From: Acidobacteriota bacterium | GTDB taxonomy: Bacteria > Acidobacteriota > Vicinamibacteria > Vicinamibacterales > Fen-181 | Length of the DNA stretch: 64,000 nt | Reading direction: 5' to 3' | Assembly (NCBI GenBank): GCA_003170135.1 | Contig: PMZR01000108.1 | Coordinates: 1 to 64,000, forward strand | In this document: positions 54,692 to 62,899 of the stretch, piece by piece | How the letters are laid out: each line of letters opens with the position of its first letter | How positions within the stretch are numbered: position 1 is the stretch's first letter | Translations under genes and position numbers: made by a program | Notes under the pieces: model-generated | Told to the model about the DNA's origin: nothing | The model's database searches: none | The model's input: the letters and a program-made list of their open reading frames with translations, nothing else

Positions 54692-55522
54692 ATGAACAAG
54701 CTGACGAACGCCAAGCGAGCGGCGGTGGTAGCGGCACTAGTCGAAGGCAACTCCATCCGGTCTACCGTCCGTATGACGGGCGTGGCGAAGAACACCGTCG
54801 TTAAGTTGCTCGCGGATCTCGGCGCGGCTTGCGCGAAGTTCCACGATGAAACCGTGCGGAACGTGAACGCGAAACGCGTGCAGTGCGATGAGATCTGGTC
54901 GTTTGTTTACGCGAAGGCGAAGAACGTCCCGGCCGAGAAGCGCGGCGAGTTCGGCGTCGGCGACGTGTGGACGTGGACGGCGATCGAGGCGCAGAGCAAG
55001 CTGATCGTGTCCTGGCTGGTCGGCGCTCGGGATGCGGGCGCAGCCTACGACTTCATGACGGACGTGGCGAGCCGGCTCCGCAACCGCGTGCAACTGACCA
55101 CGGACGGGCACAAGCCGTACCTCGCGGCCGTCGAAGATGCGTTCGGTGCCGACATCGACTACGCAGTACTCCAGAAGATCTACGGCTCTGACCCTGAGGG
55201 CGAAAAGCGCTACAGTCCGGCGACGTGCATCGGCATGCAATGCGAGATCGTCCACGGCGATCCGGACCCGAAGCACATCTCGACGAGCTACGTGGAGCGC
55301 CAGAACCTCTCGATGCGGATGTCCATGCGACGGTTCACGCGCCTGACCAACGCCTTCTCAAAGAAGGTGGAGAACCACGCGGCGGCGATTGCGCTCTACT
55401 TCGTCTACTACAACTTCGGGCGTGTGCATCAGACGTTGCGAGTGACGCCAGCCATGGAAGCGGGCCTTGCAGATTACGTCTGGACCATCGACGAAATTGT
55501 CCAACTAATCGAGCAGGAATAG
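54692..55522 (+). CDS. IS1-family-like DDE transposase
   Basis: This 276-aa protein has an N-terminal helix-turn-helix (AALVEGNSIRSTVRMTGVAK) and a DDE core. The likely catalytic acids are in VQCDEIWSFV, LTTDGHKPYL and STSYVERQNLSMRM; the last, with MRRFTRLTNAFSKK, is the IS1-type signature. It catalyses cut-and-paste or copy movement of the 3.5-kb element. ATG 54692 is chosen because similarity begins there; an upstream ATG (54620) is in frame but covers the promoter region. It appears intact. Confidence 0.9.
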   Translation: MNKLTNAKRAAVVAALVEGNSIRSTVRMTGVAKNTVVKLLADLGAACAKFHDETVRNVNAKRVQCDEIWSFVYAKAKNVPAEKRGEFGVGDVWTWTAIEAQSKLIVSWLVGARDAGAAYDFMTDVASRLRNRVQLTTDGHKPYLAAVEDAFGADIDYAVLQKIYGSDPEGEKRYSPATCIGMQCEIVHGDPDPKHISTSYVERQNLSMRMSMRRFTRLTNAFSKKVENHAAAIALYFVYYNFGRVHQTLRVTPAMEAGLADYVWTIDEIVQLIEQE

Positions 55523-55571
55523 CGGTAGGATTCCGCCCGAATGGGACCGTTCGCGTCCGAGCCAAAAATCA

Positions 55572-56390
55572 ATGACCGAGGTAACGGATCGCCGCCAACA
55601 GTCCGGAAATGAACCCGAGCGCGAGCCCGATGGCAAACACCAACGGCATCGCCCCTGGTGGTTGGATCCTGCATTCGTCGTCGGCGTGGCCTTGTTTCTG
55701 TTTGGAGGCCCGTTGAACTACTTTTCCCGCAACCCCAAAATCCTCTACCTCGGCGCGTTCGGCGCGTCGATCCTGATCTTCTATGGCGTGCATCGGTACA
55801 TCTCATCCATCGAGGCCGCACAGACCCCGCCCAAGCCGCCCCAGCCCAATCCTGCGGCGATGGCCGGAAAGTTGAAGGCTGAGCCGACCTTACTGTTCTC
55901 TTCCAAGGCTTCGTTCGGAACCCAATTGGAGATCGGCGACTCTGGAACCGTATTCCTACACACCGGCAAGCCGGGATCCCCGCTGATGCGGCTCGGAGAC
56001 GACGCCATCATCGTGGAGCGCCTTGCGGACGGGGAGGTCGCAATAACCACGACCATTCGCGACCCAAGCGGAAAGATCGTGGCGGAGATCGTGCGAAACG
56101 AGTGGCGACTGCGCCCGTCCCTGCTTTGGGACCGCAACTTCAACGCTAGCGCCGTTGAGGTTCGGGCGGAAAATGGCGACGTGGTCTTGCAGGTCCAAGC
56201 CCTGAGAGATCGCATCCGGCTCCAAGGTATGTGGTACACGACTGCGGGAAAGTTCATCGAGTTCCTAAAATCACCAGACCCAAAACACCCGGGCGGCCTT
56301 ATCGTCATGGGCGTCAAGCACAAGCTCCCGATCCAGCCCATGTTCCAATACCCCAGTGATGCTCATCTCGGAGAGCTCCTGCCAAACTGA
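55572..56390 (+). CDS. Membrane passenger protein, unknown
   Basis: This 272-aa protein has a charged N-terminus, two membrane helices (about residues 33-48 and 56-75) and a large soluble C-terminal domain. That domain has beta-rich stretches such as MRLGDDAIIVERLADGEVAI and VEVRAENGDVVLQVQALRDR. I recognise no family; similar two-helix proteins with such domains are often found on mobile elements. Its stop codon (56388-56390) lies inside the right terminal inverted repeat, so the gene is fully adapted to this element. Confidence 0.72.
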   Translation: MTEVTDRRQQSGNEPEREPDGKHQRHRPWWLDPAFVVGVALFLFGGPLNYFSRNPKILYLGAFGASILIFYGVHRYISSIEAAQTPPKPPQPNPAAMAGKLKAEPTLLFSSKASFGTQLEIGDSGTVFLHTGKPGSPLMRLGDDAIIVERLADGEVAITTTIRDPSGKIVAEIVRNEWRLRPSLLWDRNFNASAVEVRAENGDVVLQVQALRDRIRLQGMWYTTAGKFIEFLKSPDPKHPGGLIVMGVKHKLPIQPMFQYPSDAHLGELLPN

Positions 56391-56399
56391 CCCACTACC
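56383..56399. repeat. Right terminal inverted repeat
   Basis: CAAACTGACCCACTACC, complementary to 52918-52934, followed by the 8-bp duplication GGCGCCGG at 56400-56407. It contains the stop codon of the membrane passenger gene. Confidence 0.92.
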
Positions 56400-56407
56400 G
56401 GCGCCGG
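56400..56407. repeat. Right 8-bp target-site duplication
   Basis: GGCGCCGG, identical to 52910-52917. Confidence 0.85.
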
Positions 56408-56427
56408 CGTAGAATGGACGCTCTCGA

Positions 56428-56455
56428 ATGGCTCCGGGCTCCAGGCTCCAGGCAG
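56428..56455. repeat. Short heptamer array (GGCTCCA type)
   Basis: GGCTCCG, GGCTCCA, GGCTCCA, GGCAG at 7-bp spacing, ending 5 bp before the ATG of the next gene where a Shine-Dalgarno would normally be. Confidence 0.7.
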
Positions 56456-56459
56456 TGCG

Positions 56460-58373
56460 ATGAGCAGCAAGGATCGAAAACAGCGAGGCGGCCGGCCGGC
56501 GAAGACCGCCGGCCACAGAGGTCAGCCCGGATCCGCGCCGGTGACGGTGACCGATCTGCCGCCCGCTTCGGCGCCCGCGCGCGGCCGGGTCTCCTGGTGG
56601 ATGGTCGTCGCGATTCTCGTCGCGCTGGTCGCCCTCAACCTGGCGGTGTTCGCCCCTGTCCGCCACTACGATTTCATCCAGCTCGACGATCCCGCGCAGG
56701 TCAGCGAGAACACCAACGTGGCCGGCGGCCTCACGTGGGCCGGCGTGGGATGGGCGTTCACGTCGGCCCGAGCCGGCTACTGGATGCCGCTCGTCTGGCT
56801 GTCCCACATGCTCGACGTGCAGCTCTACGGCATGAACGCCGGGCCGCACCACGTCACCAATCTGGTTCTGCACATCGCCTGCACGCTGCTGCTCTTCGGA
56901 TTGCTGTTGCGGATGACCGGCGCCGCCGGCCGGAGCGCGTTCGTGGCGGCGCTGTTTGCCGTCCATCCGCTGCACGTCGAATCGGTCGCCTGGATCACCG
57001 AGCGGAAAGACGTGCTGAGCACGGTGTTCTGGATGCTCACCTTGTGGGCCTATGTCGCCTACGCGCGGCGTCCGGGGTGGTGGCGTTACGGGCTCGTGTG
57101 CGTGTCGTTCGCGCTCGGCCTGATGGCGAAGCCGATGCTGGTCACGCTGCCGGCGGTGATGCTGCTCGTCGACGTGTGGCCGCTGGGGCGATTCGGAAGG
57201 CGGGAGGCGGGGTCCTTGATTCGCGAGAAGATCCCCCTGCTGGCGCTCGCCGTGGCCGCCAGCATCGTGGCCTTCCTCACCCAGCGCGGCTCCGGCGCCG
57301 TCGGCAACCTCCAGGTCTTCCCGCTGGGTCTGCGCGTGCAGAACGCGCTCGTGAGCTACGTCGCGTATCTCGGCAAGATGGTGTGGCCGACGCGTCTCAC
57401 GGCCTTTTACCCGTATCCCTCGTCTCTGCCGGCCTGGTCGGTGGCGGGTTCAGCGTTGCTGCTCATCGTCGTATCAGTCGCCGCGTGGCGGGCTGCCCGG
57501 TCCGTTCCGTACCTGGCGGTGGGATGGTTCTGGTACCTCGGCACGCTCGTGCCGGTCATCGGCGTGGTGCAGGTGGGCATCCAGTCGATGGCCGATCGGT
57601 TCACCTATGTGCCGCTGGTCGGCATCTTCATCGCGATCGCGTGGGGCGTGCCCGACGCGCTTGCGCGGTGGCGCGTGCCGGGGCGCCGCATGGCTGTTCC
57701 TGCTCTTGCGGCCGCCGTCATCGTTGCCTGCGCGGTCGGCGCGCACGCCCAGGTCGCCTACTGGCAGGACAGCGTCGCGATGTGGACGCGCACCACCGAA
57801 ATCGCGATGAACACCGACGCTTATCACGCGCACATCGCACTGGGCCAGACCTTGCGCGCAAAGGGCCGGATGGACGAGGCGATCGGACATTTCACAAAGG
57901 CCGTCCGCCTGCAGCCCGGCTCGAGCGCGGCACAGTATGAGCTGGGCGCGACGCTGGCGAGCCAGGGACGAGAAGACGAGGCGATTGCGCGACTGCTGGA
58001 TGCGGTGCGCCTGCGGCCTGACTTCGCCGAGGCGCACATCGATCTCGGCGCGCTCTTTTCCCGTCGCCAGAAGACGGACGAGGCCATCGCGCATTACCAG
58101 GAGGGGCTGCGCATCAGGCCCGATCTCGCGGAAGCGCACAACAACCTGGGCGCGCTGCTGGCGCAGCAGGGCAGGATGGCCGAGGCGCTGCCGCACTTCG
58201 CCGCCGCCGTGCGCCTGAAGCCGGATTTCGAATATGCGCGCGTGAATCTCGGCCTTGCGCTCGCAAGTGCCGGCAGGTCCGCGGAGGCGCTCCACGAGTT
58301 CGAGGAGGCGTTGCGCATCAACCCGGCGAACGACATGGCGCGCCGTGCCGCCGACGGCTTGCGGCGACGCTGA
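56460..58373 (+). CDS. TMTC-like GT-C membrane protein with TPR repeats
   Basis: This 637-aa protein has a polar N-terminus, about ten membrane helices (to about residue 440) and about five TPR repeats (about 455-630). Signatures such as VHPLHVESVAWITERKDVLS and a DDP acidic pair in IQLDDPAQVSENTNV match the TMTC/ArnT-like O-mannosyltransferase group common in Acidobacteria. It probably glycosylates proteins or lipids on the outer side of the inner membrane. A heptamer array occupies the spot of the ribosome-binding site. It is divergent from the gene at 50572, which has the same domain plan but low sequence similarity. Confidence 0.88.
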   Translation: MSSKDRKQRGGRPAKTAGHRGQPGSAPVTVTDLPPASAPARGRVSWWMVVAILVALVALNLAVFAPVRHYDFIQLDDPAQVSENTNVAGGLTWAGVGWAFTSARAGYWMPLVWLSHMLDVQLYGMNAGPHHVTNLVLHIACTLLLFGLLLRMTGAAGRSAFVAALFAVHPLHVESVAWITERKDVLSTVFWMLTLWAYVAYARRPGWWRYGLVCVSFALGLMAKPMLVTLPAVMLLVDVWPLGRFGRREAGSLIREKIPLLALAVAASIVAFLTQRGSGAVGNLQVFPLGLRVQNALVSYVAYLGKMVWPTRLTAFYPYPSSLPAWSVAGSALLLIVVSVAAWRAARSVPYLAVGWFWYLGTLVPVIGVVQVGIQSMADRFTYVPLVGIFIAIAWGVPDALARWRVPGRRMAVPALAAAVIVACAVGAHAQVAYWQDSVAMWTRTTEIAMNTDAYHAHIALGQTLRAKGRMDEAIGHFTKAVRLQPGSSAAQYELGATLASQGREDEAIARLLDAVRLRPDFAEAHIDLGALFSRRQKTDEAIAHYQEGLRIRPDLAEAHNNLGALLAQQGRMAEALPHFAAAVRLKPDFEYARVNLGLALASAGRSAEALHEFEEALRINPANDMARRAADGLRRR

Positions 58374-58412
58374 TGCGGCGGCGATTCCGTGGCGGTCGCG
58401 GAGCGGACGCAG

Positions 58413-59222
58413 CACCTTCCGAGCCGGCTCCGCGGTCGGGGAACGCTCCTCGCGTTGCGCCATGTTCCGGATCTCAGTGTCCGGCTGGCGCTACCCGCGC
58501 TTGATCGACCGCTACGCGCTGCGCCGGGGAACATGGCGCAAGCGCTCGTCGTGTTCCGGCGTCGCGCACCGACCGCTCCGCACGGCTCGTTCGGTGCTGC
58601 GTCCGCTCCGTCTGCTGCGATCGGGAATCGCGGTTTGCTGCGAGGTGCGGACAGCATCCGTTGGAGGACTCACCTCTCGATGCGCGCGCCTCGACGGGCG
58701 GCCAGCGCGAGGCGGGCCACCAGCGAGAGCCGTAGAGTCAGGACAAGCGGCAGGCGCCGAAATCCGAGGCGAAGGCCAACCGTACACGGGGTCAGGTCTC
58801 AGACCTGACCCCGAGCGATGGGGGCCACGCACCCGTCCTGCACCCCGCGCCGTTCTTCGGACGTTAAGCCGCAGCCGAGGATTTGCCGAGAACGGGGCTC
58901 GAGCGGTGGCCCGCCTCGCGCTGGCCGCCCTCGGGTGCGCGGATTCAGACGGGCTCGCGCTCGGCAGCCGGGATGGCTCCCCGCACCTTGGATCAGACCG
59001 CGATCCCACGTCGCCGCAGACGGAGCGGACGCAGCACCGAACGAGCCGTGCGGAGCGGTCGGCTCGCGATGCCGGAACACGAACGAGCGCCTTGCGCCGT
59101 GTTCCCCGGCGCAGCGCGTAGTGCGGTCGAGCAGGCGCGGGTAGCGCCAGCCGGACACCGAGATCCGGAACACGGCGCAACGCGAGGAGTGTTCCCCGAC
59201 TGCGGAGCCGGCTCGGAAGGTG
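58413..59222. repeat. 810-bp nested quasi-palindrome
   Basis: The outer arms (58413-58650 and 58981-59222) are near-identical inverted repeats of about 240 bp. A 26-bp exact inverted match (58696-58721 and 58905-58930) lies nested inside, and the perfect palindrome GGGGTCAGGTCT-C-AGACCTGACCCC (58788-58812) is at the centre. The arms also contain smaller hairpins (GCGCCATGTTCC / GGAACATGGCGC). Reading frames on both strands are mirror images of each other and are judged non-coding. It fills the gap between two convergent genes. Confidence 0.9.
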
Positions 59223-59267
59223 GTGGGGCCGCTCCGTGCGCGCCTCGGAATCGTGACGAAGTCGTCG

Positions 59268-59729
59268 CTAATGCCCGGCGGCCTTCATGCGCCGCTCCAT
59301 TTCTTCGTGTGACACGTCTTCGATGTGCGTGGAAATCCACCATTCGTTGCCGCACGGATCCTGCACGCCGGCGCTGCGGTCGCCGTAGAACTGGTTGGCC
59401 GGCTCGCGCAGCGACGTCGCGCCCGCGGCGATCGCCCGCCGGTAGATGGCGTCCACGTCGGGCACATACAGGTGCAGCGAGGCCGGCAGCGGCTTGAACC
59501 GGTCACCCGGGTCGCCCATCATGACAATCGAATCGCCGATGCGGACCTCGGCGTGCATGATGCTGCCGTCGGGCCCGGCGAACCGGGAGATCTCCTTCGC
59601 GTCGAACGCCCGCGTCAGGAAGTCGATCAACTTCGCAACGCCCGGCACGCGCAGGGCCGGTGTCACGCTGTGAAAGCCCTCGGGGATCGGTCTCACACCG
59701 GTCGCCACGGATGTCTCACGCTTCTCCAT
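59268..59729 (-). CDS. VOC-superfamily protein (PhnB/glyoxalase-like)
   Basis: This 153-aa single-domain VOC protein has FHSVTPALRVPGVAKLIDFL, MHAEVRIGDSIVMMGDPG and VQDPCGNEWWISTHIED, typical of the PhnB-like branch. Members bind metals or act as lyases, dioxygenases or resistance proteins; the substrate is not known. ATG 59729 has GGAGAG upstream. Only 9 nt separate it from the stop codon of a CoxL-tail remnant, so it once followed a molybdenum hydroxylase gene in an operon. Confidence 0.88.
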   Translation of the reverse strand: MEKRETSVATGVRPIPEGFHSVTPALRVPGVAKLIDFLTRAFDAKEISRFAGPDGSIMHAEVRIGDSIVMMGDPGDRFKPLPASLHLYVPDVDAIYRRAIAAGATSLREPANQFYGDRSAGVQDPCGNEWWISTHIEDVSHEEMERRMKAAGH

Positions 59730-59738
59730 TTGTCTCTC

Positions 59739-59837
59739 CTACTCCGCCACGCCCTTCTCGTGCAGGATCGTCCACACCTTCTCGGGCGTGATCGGGATGT
59801 CGATGTGCCGCACGCCCAGGTGCGACAGCGCGTCCAA
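59739..59837 (-). pseudogene. C-terminal remnant of a CO-dehydrogenase/xanthine-dehydrogenase large subunit
   Basis: Thirty-two codons ending in TAG read LDALSHLGVRHIDIPITPEK then VWTILHEKGVAE. This is the characteristic C-terminus of the large molybdopterin subunit of aerobic CO dehydrogenase-like hydroxylases (the DALxxxGxRHIDxPxTPExVW pattern). The preceding 750 or so residues are absent; upstream sequence is unrelated. It is a deletion scar immediately upstream of the VOC gene. Confidence 0.75.
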
Positions 59838-60042
59838 TCTGTGTCTATGACTTGATTGTAGCGCTCGCGACGCCGGGACTATCTCGACCGCACACGCTTG
59901 TCGGCGGCTCGCAGTCCGCGTCCGCAGGGCGGCGCCGCTCCGCCCTCTTGTCTGCGCCCGGTCCCGCGCCGGTTGGCCGGCTCGACCGTTCGGGTGATAG
60001 CATGGCCAAAACGACATCAGGAGCCTCTCAGGAGCGGAGCCG

Positions 60043-61458
60043 ATGCGGCAGACAACCCGCCAGCCCGTTGCCGGCGTGGACTCGGCATGGCTTCGCCTGG
60101 ACGAGCCCGGCAACCTGATGATGATCAACGCCGTGATGATGGTCGACGCTCCGATTCCGTTCGAGCGTTTTCGCGACATCATCGCCACGCGCCTGCTGGC
60201 CATCCCCCGCATGCGGCAGCGTATTGCGCCAACGGCCATCCCGTTCCGGGCGCCGGCATGGGAAGAAGACCCCGCACTCGATCTTTCGTACCACGTCCGG
60301 CTGGCACCGCTCGAGGCGGCCGATCGCGCCACGCTGCAGCACCTGGTCTCCCGCCTGATGACCGAGCCGCTCGATCCGCGCCGCCCGCTCTGGCAGTACC
60401 ACTTCGTGCCGCAGTACGAAGGCGGCTGCGCCGTCATCTGCCGTTTCCACCACTGCATCGGCGACGGCCTCGCACTGCTCTACGTGCTGCTGACGATGAC
60501 CGATACTCCGCCGCCTGTCTCGCCCGGCAACGCCGCCGAACGGCGCGAGTCGCGATCCGCGCTCGGCTTCATCACGCGGCCCCTGCTGCCCGTGCTGTCG
60601 TTCACGCGCAATCTCGAGCGAAGCGTGGTGCGCGAGGTCAACGACATCGTCGCCCGTCCGGCCAGCGCGCTCGACGCCACGCGCGATCTCTCGACCAGCG
60701 CCGGCGCCGTCGGCAAGCTCGCGCTGATGAGTGACGATCCGCGAACGATCCTGAAGGGCCCGCTGTCGGCGGAGAAGCGGGCCGTCTGGGCGCAACCGGT
60801 GCCGCTGGACACGCTCAAACGGATTGCCCGCGTGACCGGTTCGACGATCAACGACGTCGTGCTCGCGGCCGTCGCCGGCGCGCTCCGGCGTTACCTGCTG
60901 TCACGCGAGGAGCCGGTCGCGGGCCTGAACCTGCGGGCGGTCGTCCCGGTGAACCTGCGGCCGATCGAGGAGGCGGCGGAACTCGGCAATCGATTCGGCC
61001 TCGTCTTCGTGCCCTTGCCCGTCGGCATCGCGGAGCCGCTCGACCGCATCTTCGAGGTGCGCAAGCGGATGCAGGACATCAAGAAGTCGCCCGAGGCGCT
61101 GCTGACGTTTCAGGTCCTGCGCGCGCTGGGCGTCACGCCGTCGCCGCTGTTCGAGACGGTCGTGGGCCTGTTCGGCCGGCGCGCGACGGCCGTCATGACG
61201 AACGTGATCGGGCCGCGCGAACCGCTGCGGATTGCGGGCGCGACGCTCAAGCAGGTGATGTTCTGGGTGCCGTGCTCGGGCCGCCTGGGCATGGGCGTGA
61301 GCATCTTCAGCTATGCCGGCAGCCTGTGGCTGGGCATCGCGACCGATTCCGTCCTGGTGCCGGACCCCGAGCGCATCATCGAGGAATTCCACGCCGAGAT
61401 ATCCGCGCTCGTCGACTTGGCCGCGGAGGTGGGGACGGAAGCGGTCCTTAGTCCCTAG
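60043..61458 (+). CDS. Wax-ester synthase / diacylglycerol acyltransferase (WS/DGAT)
   Basis: This 471-aa acyltransferase has the catalytic HHCIGDG (136-142, consensus HHxxxDG) and, before it, the conserved PLW in DPRRPLWQYHF. The C-terminal half contains NDVVLAAVAGALRRYL and MTNVIGPREPLRIAG, as expected for the family. It makes wax esters or triacylglycerols from acyl-CoA as storage lipid. The last residues (VLSP) and the TAG stop are encoded by the heptamer array that starts at 61445. The gene stands alone. Confidence 0.93.
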   Translation: MRQTTRQPVAGVDSAWLRLDEPGNLMMINAVMMVDAPIPFERFRDIIATRLLAIPRMRQRIAPTAIPFRAPAWEEDPALDLSYHVRLAPLEAADRATLQHLVSRLMTEPLDPRRPLWQYHFVPQYEGGCAVICRFHHCIGDGLALLYVLLTMTDTPPPVSPGNAAERRESRSALGFITRPLLPVLSFTRNLERSVVREVNDIVARPASALDATRDLSTSAGAVGKLALMSDDPRTILKGPLSAEKRAVWAQPVPLDTLKRIARVTGSTINDVVLAAVAGALRRYLLSREEPVAGLNLRAVVPVNLRPIEEAAELGNRFGLVFVPLPVGIAEPLDRIFEVRKRMQDIKKSPEALLTFQVLRALGVTPSPLFETVVGLFGRRATAVMTNVIGPREPLRIAGATLKQVMFWVPCSGRLGMGVSIFSYAGSLWLGIATDSVLVPDPERIIEEFHAEISALVDLAAEVGTEAVLSP

Positions 61459-61522
61459 TCCCTGGTCCCTGGTCCCTGGTGCGCACCAAGGACCAAGGAC
61501 CAGGGACCAGGGACTAAGGACC
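61445..61522. repeat. Palindromic heptamer array (TCCCTGG / CCAGGGA)
   Basis: The left arm has TCCTTAG, TCCCTAG, TCCCTGG (x3) and the right arm gives the complementary ACCAAGG, ACCAGGG and ACTAAGG units. The arms are almost exact inverted copies around GGTGCGCACC. It includes the stop of the WS/DGAT gene and abuts the decayed permease. Confidence 0.92.
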
Positions 61523-61523
61523 G

Positions 61524-62370
61524 TCGCGCGGTTGCGCGCCAAGCGCGGCCCGGACGCCCATTTCCCGCACGCGCTGCGACACCCAGTATGCGATCACGCC
61601 GAACAGGCCGAGGCCGGCCAGCACGAGCGCGAGCGTCGCAAACACGGTTGTCATGACCATCGGCAAACGCGGAAGCGCAATCTCACGCGCGAAGGCCTGG
61701 TCCAGGGTGCGGATCTCGAAGGCCGGAACGGTGGCGTCGATCGATTTCAACGCGCGTCGATCCGGTGCTGGGCCTGCTCCATCGACAAGCCAGGTGCCAG
61801 GCGCGCATAGCATCCCCACCCGCGCTGCTCGTGCCGCGGCAACGCAGGGACGAACGGAACCCACGCCAGCACTTCGTACCGCTCGTAGGTCACGAACCGC
61901 GCGCCGGCGACGCCGACAATCGTGTGCACCTTGCCGTCGAGCGTCATCGTCTGGCCGACGATGACGACCGCATCGTGCCCCTTGCTGCCCTCCTCCGCCG
62001 TGAACCCGCGCCCCGGCGCCATCGGCTGATCGAACACCCTGAAGTACCCGGGCGTGACCGAGAGGCCGCGCAGGACTTCGGCCCCGTCGAATCCAGGCAG
62101 GCTCTGCCCGGTCCAGCTGACCTCGTCATAGCCCGCGAGCGTGGCGGCGTCCACCACGTGGTCGCCGACGTAGTCGAGCATGTCGGCATAGCTCACGCCC
62201 GCACCTGTCGATCGTGCCGTGTGCCCGTCCGGGGAGACGATGCGGCCGGCGTCACGGAACGGCGGCGGCGCGTAGAGCACGGTGTGCGCCATCGTGAAGA
62301 CGGCGGTGGCCGCGCCGATGCCGAGGGCGAGCGTGCCGACGGCCACTCCGAGCTTCGCATGTCGGACGCA
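61524..62370 (-). pseudogene. Decayed MacB-type ABC permease (ADOP-like)
   Basis: Two fragments are in different frames. The N-terminal one (about 61750-62370) has VAVGTLALGIGAATAVFTMA, then part of the MacB periplasmic core. The C-terminal one (about 61524-61750) has [20 protein letters not shown] and [20 protein letters not shown], and stops at AALGAQPRD. An intact protein is about 800 aa, so the middle, the extreme N-terminus and the last 100 residues are missing. Both ends are cut exactly where heptamer arrays begin (61445-61522 and 62371-62476). Confidence 0.85.
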
Positions 62371-62476
62371 GTCCTTGGTCCCTGGTCCTTGGTCCCTGGT
62401 CCCTGGTGCGAGTCCCTCGTCCCTGGTGCGCACCAAAGACCACGGACTCGCACCAAGGACCAAGGACCAAGGACCA
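62371..62476. repeat. Heptamer array with inverted arms (TCCCTGG / CCAAGGA)
   Basis: TCCTTGG and TCCCTGG units on the left, ACCAAGG units on the right, joined through GGTGCGCACC. It is the same heptamer family as at 61445-61522 and 23314-23376. It lies where the N-terminus of the decayed permease should be. Confidence 0.9.
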
Positions 62477-62691
62477 GTTACCTCGCGCTGTCTCTCCCCG
62501 TTTCGGCCTTCTACGGCGCCGATGGCCCTGAGGTTGCAAGGGCGTCCCTTGCACGCCGGTCCCAACCCTCGGCGGAGTTGTCTCGTCTAAGATGTCAGCG
62601 AGTCCGGACCCGCCGTGGGTGGCCTGCCCCGGCGGGAACCAAATGCCTGGCCGACACGTATCCCGGGTGTAGGACGCGGAAGGGGCCTGAG

Positions 62692-62862
62692 ATGACCATT
62701 CTCAAGAAACTGTTCGGCTTGAAGAGTGAACCGGTCAAGCGAATCCGCATCTGCCAGGAGTGCGGCATGCCGGTGGCGGAACACAAGGAGTGGTGCTCGA
62801 TCCTCCGCACCATGCAGGCCCTCGAGCAGCGGAAGGTCGCGGCGGCGCCGTCGGAAAGCTGA
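62692..62862 (+). CDS. Very small Cys/His protein
   Basis: This 56-aa protein has a probable zinc site, C21-x2-C24-x6-H31-x3-C35 (CQECGMPVAEHKEWC). The N-terminus is basic (ILKKLFGLKSEPVKRIRI) and the C-terminal half helical. The function is unknown. ATG 62692 is not preceded by a strong Shine-Dalgarno. It is convergent with the acetyltransferase gene. Confidence 0.55.
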   Translation: MTILKKLFGLKSEPVKRIRICQECGMPVAEHKEWCSILRTMQALEQRKVAAAPSES

Positions 62863-62899
62863 CCCCGGGGCGGGCCCGGGTCTCTCGGATCTCGCTCGC

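Larger units (their letters stand above)
52918..56399. mobile_element. IS1-like transposon with passenger genes, 3,482 bp
   Basis: The ends are exact 17-bp inverted repeats (GGTAGTGGGTCAGTTTG at 52918-52934 and its complement at 56383-56399), flanked by the 8-bp direct repeat GGCGCCGG. Inside are a DDE transposase of IS1 type and five passenger genes: a small basic protein, a DUF3467 protein, an antitoxin, a toxin and a membrane protein. IS1-family ends begin GGT; IS1595 elements give 8-bp duplications and often carry passengers, so that family is the alternative. The ends and duplication are intact, indicating recent movement. Before insertion the site was the spacer between two divergent GT-C/TPR genes. 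Confidence 0.9.

Noticed and set aside
58512-59180. Overlapping frames on both strands inside the 810-bp palindrome
   Set aside because: The two strands encode near-identical mirror peptides only because the DNA is palindromic; there is no start signal, domain or operon context.
59838-60458. Extension of the CoxL-tail frame to a 239-codon protein
   Set aside because: Only the last 32 codons resemble the family. The rest is antisense to the WS/DGAT gene start and low-complexity.
61765-62691. Long plus-strand frame that would extend the 56-aa Cys/His protein to 365 aa
   Set aside because: It reads antisense through the decayed permease and the heptamer array. Only the part from 62692 looks like a protein.
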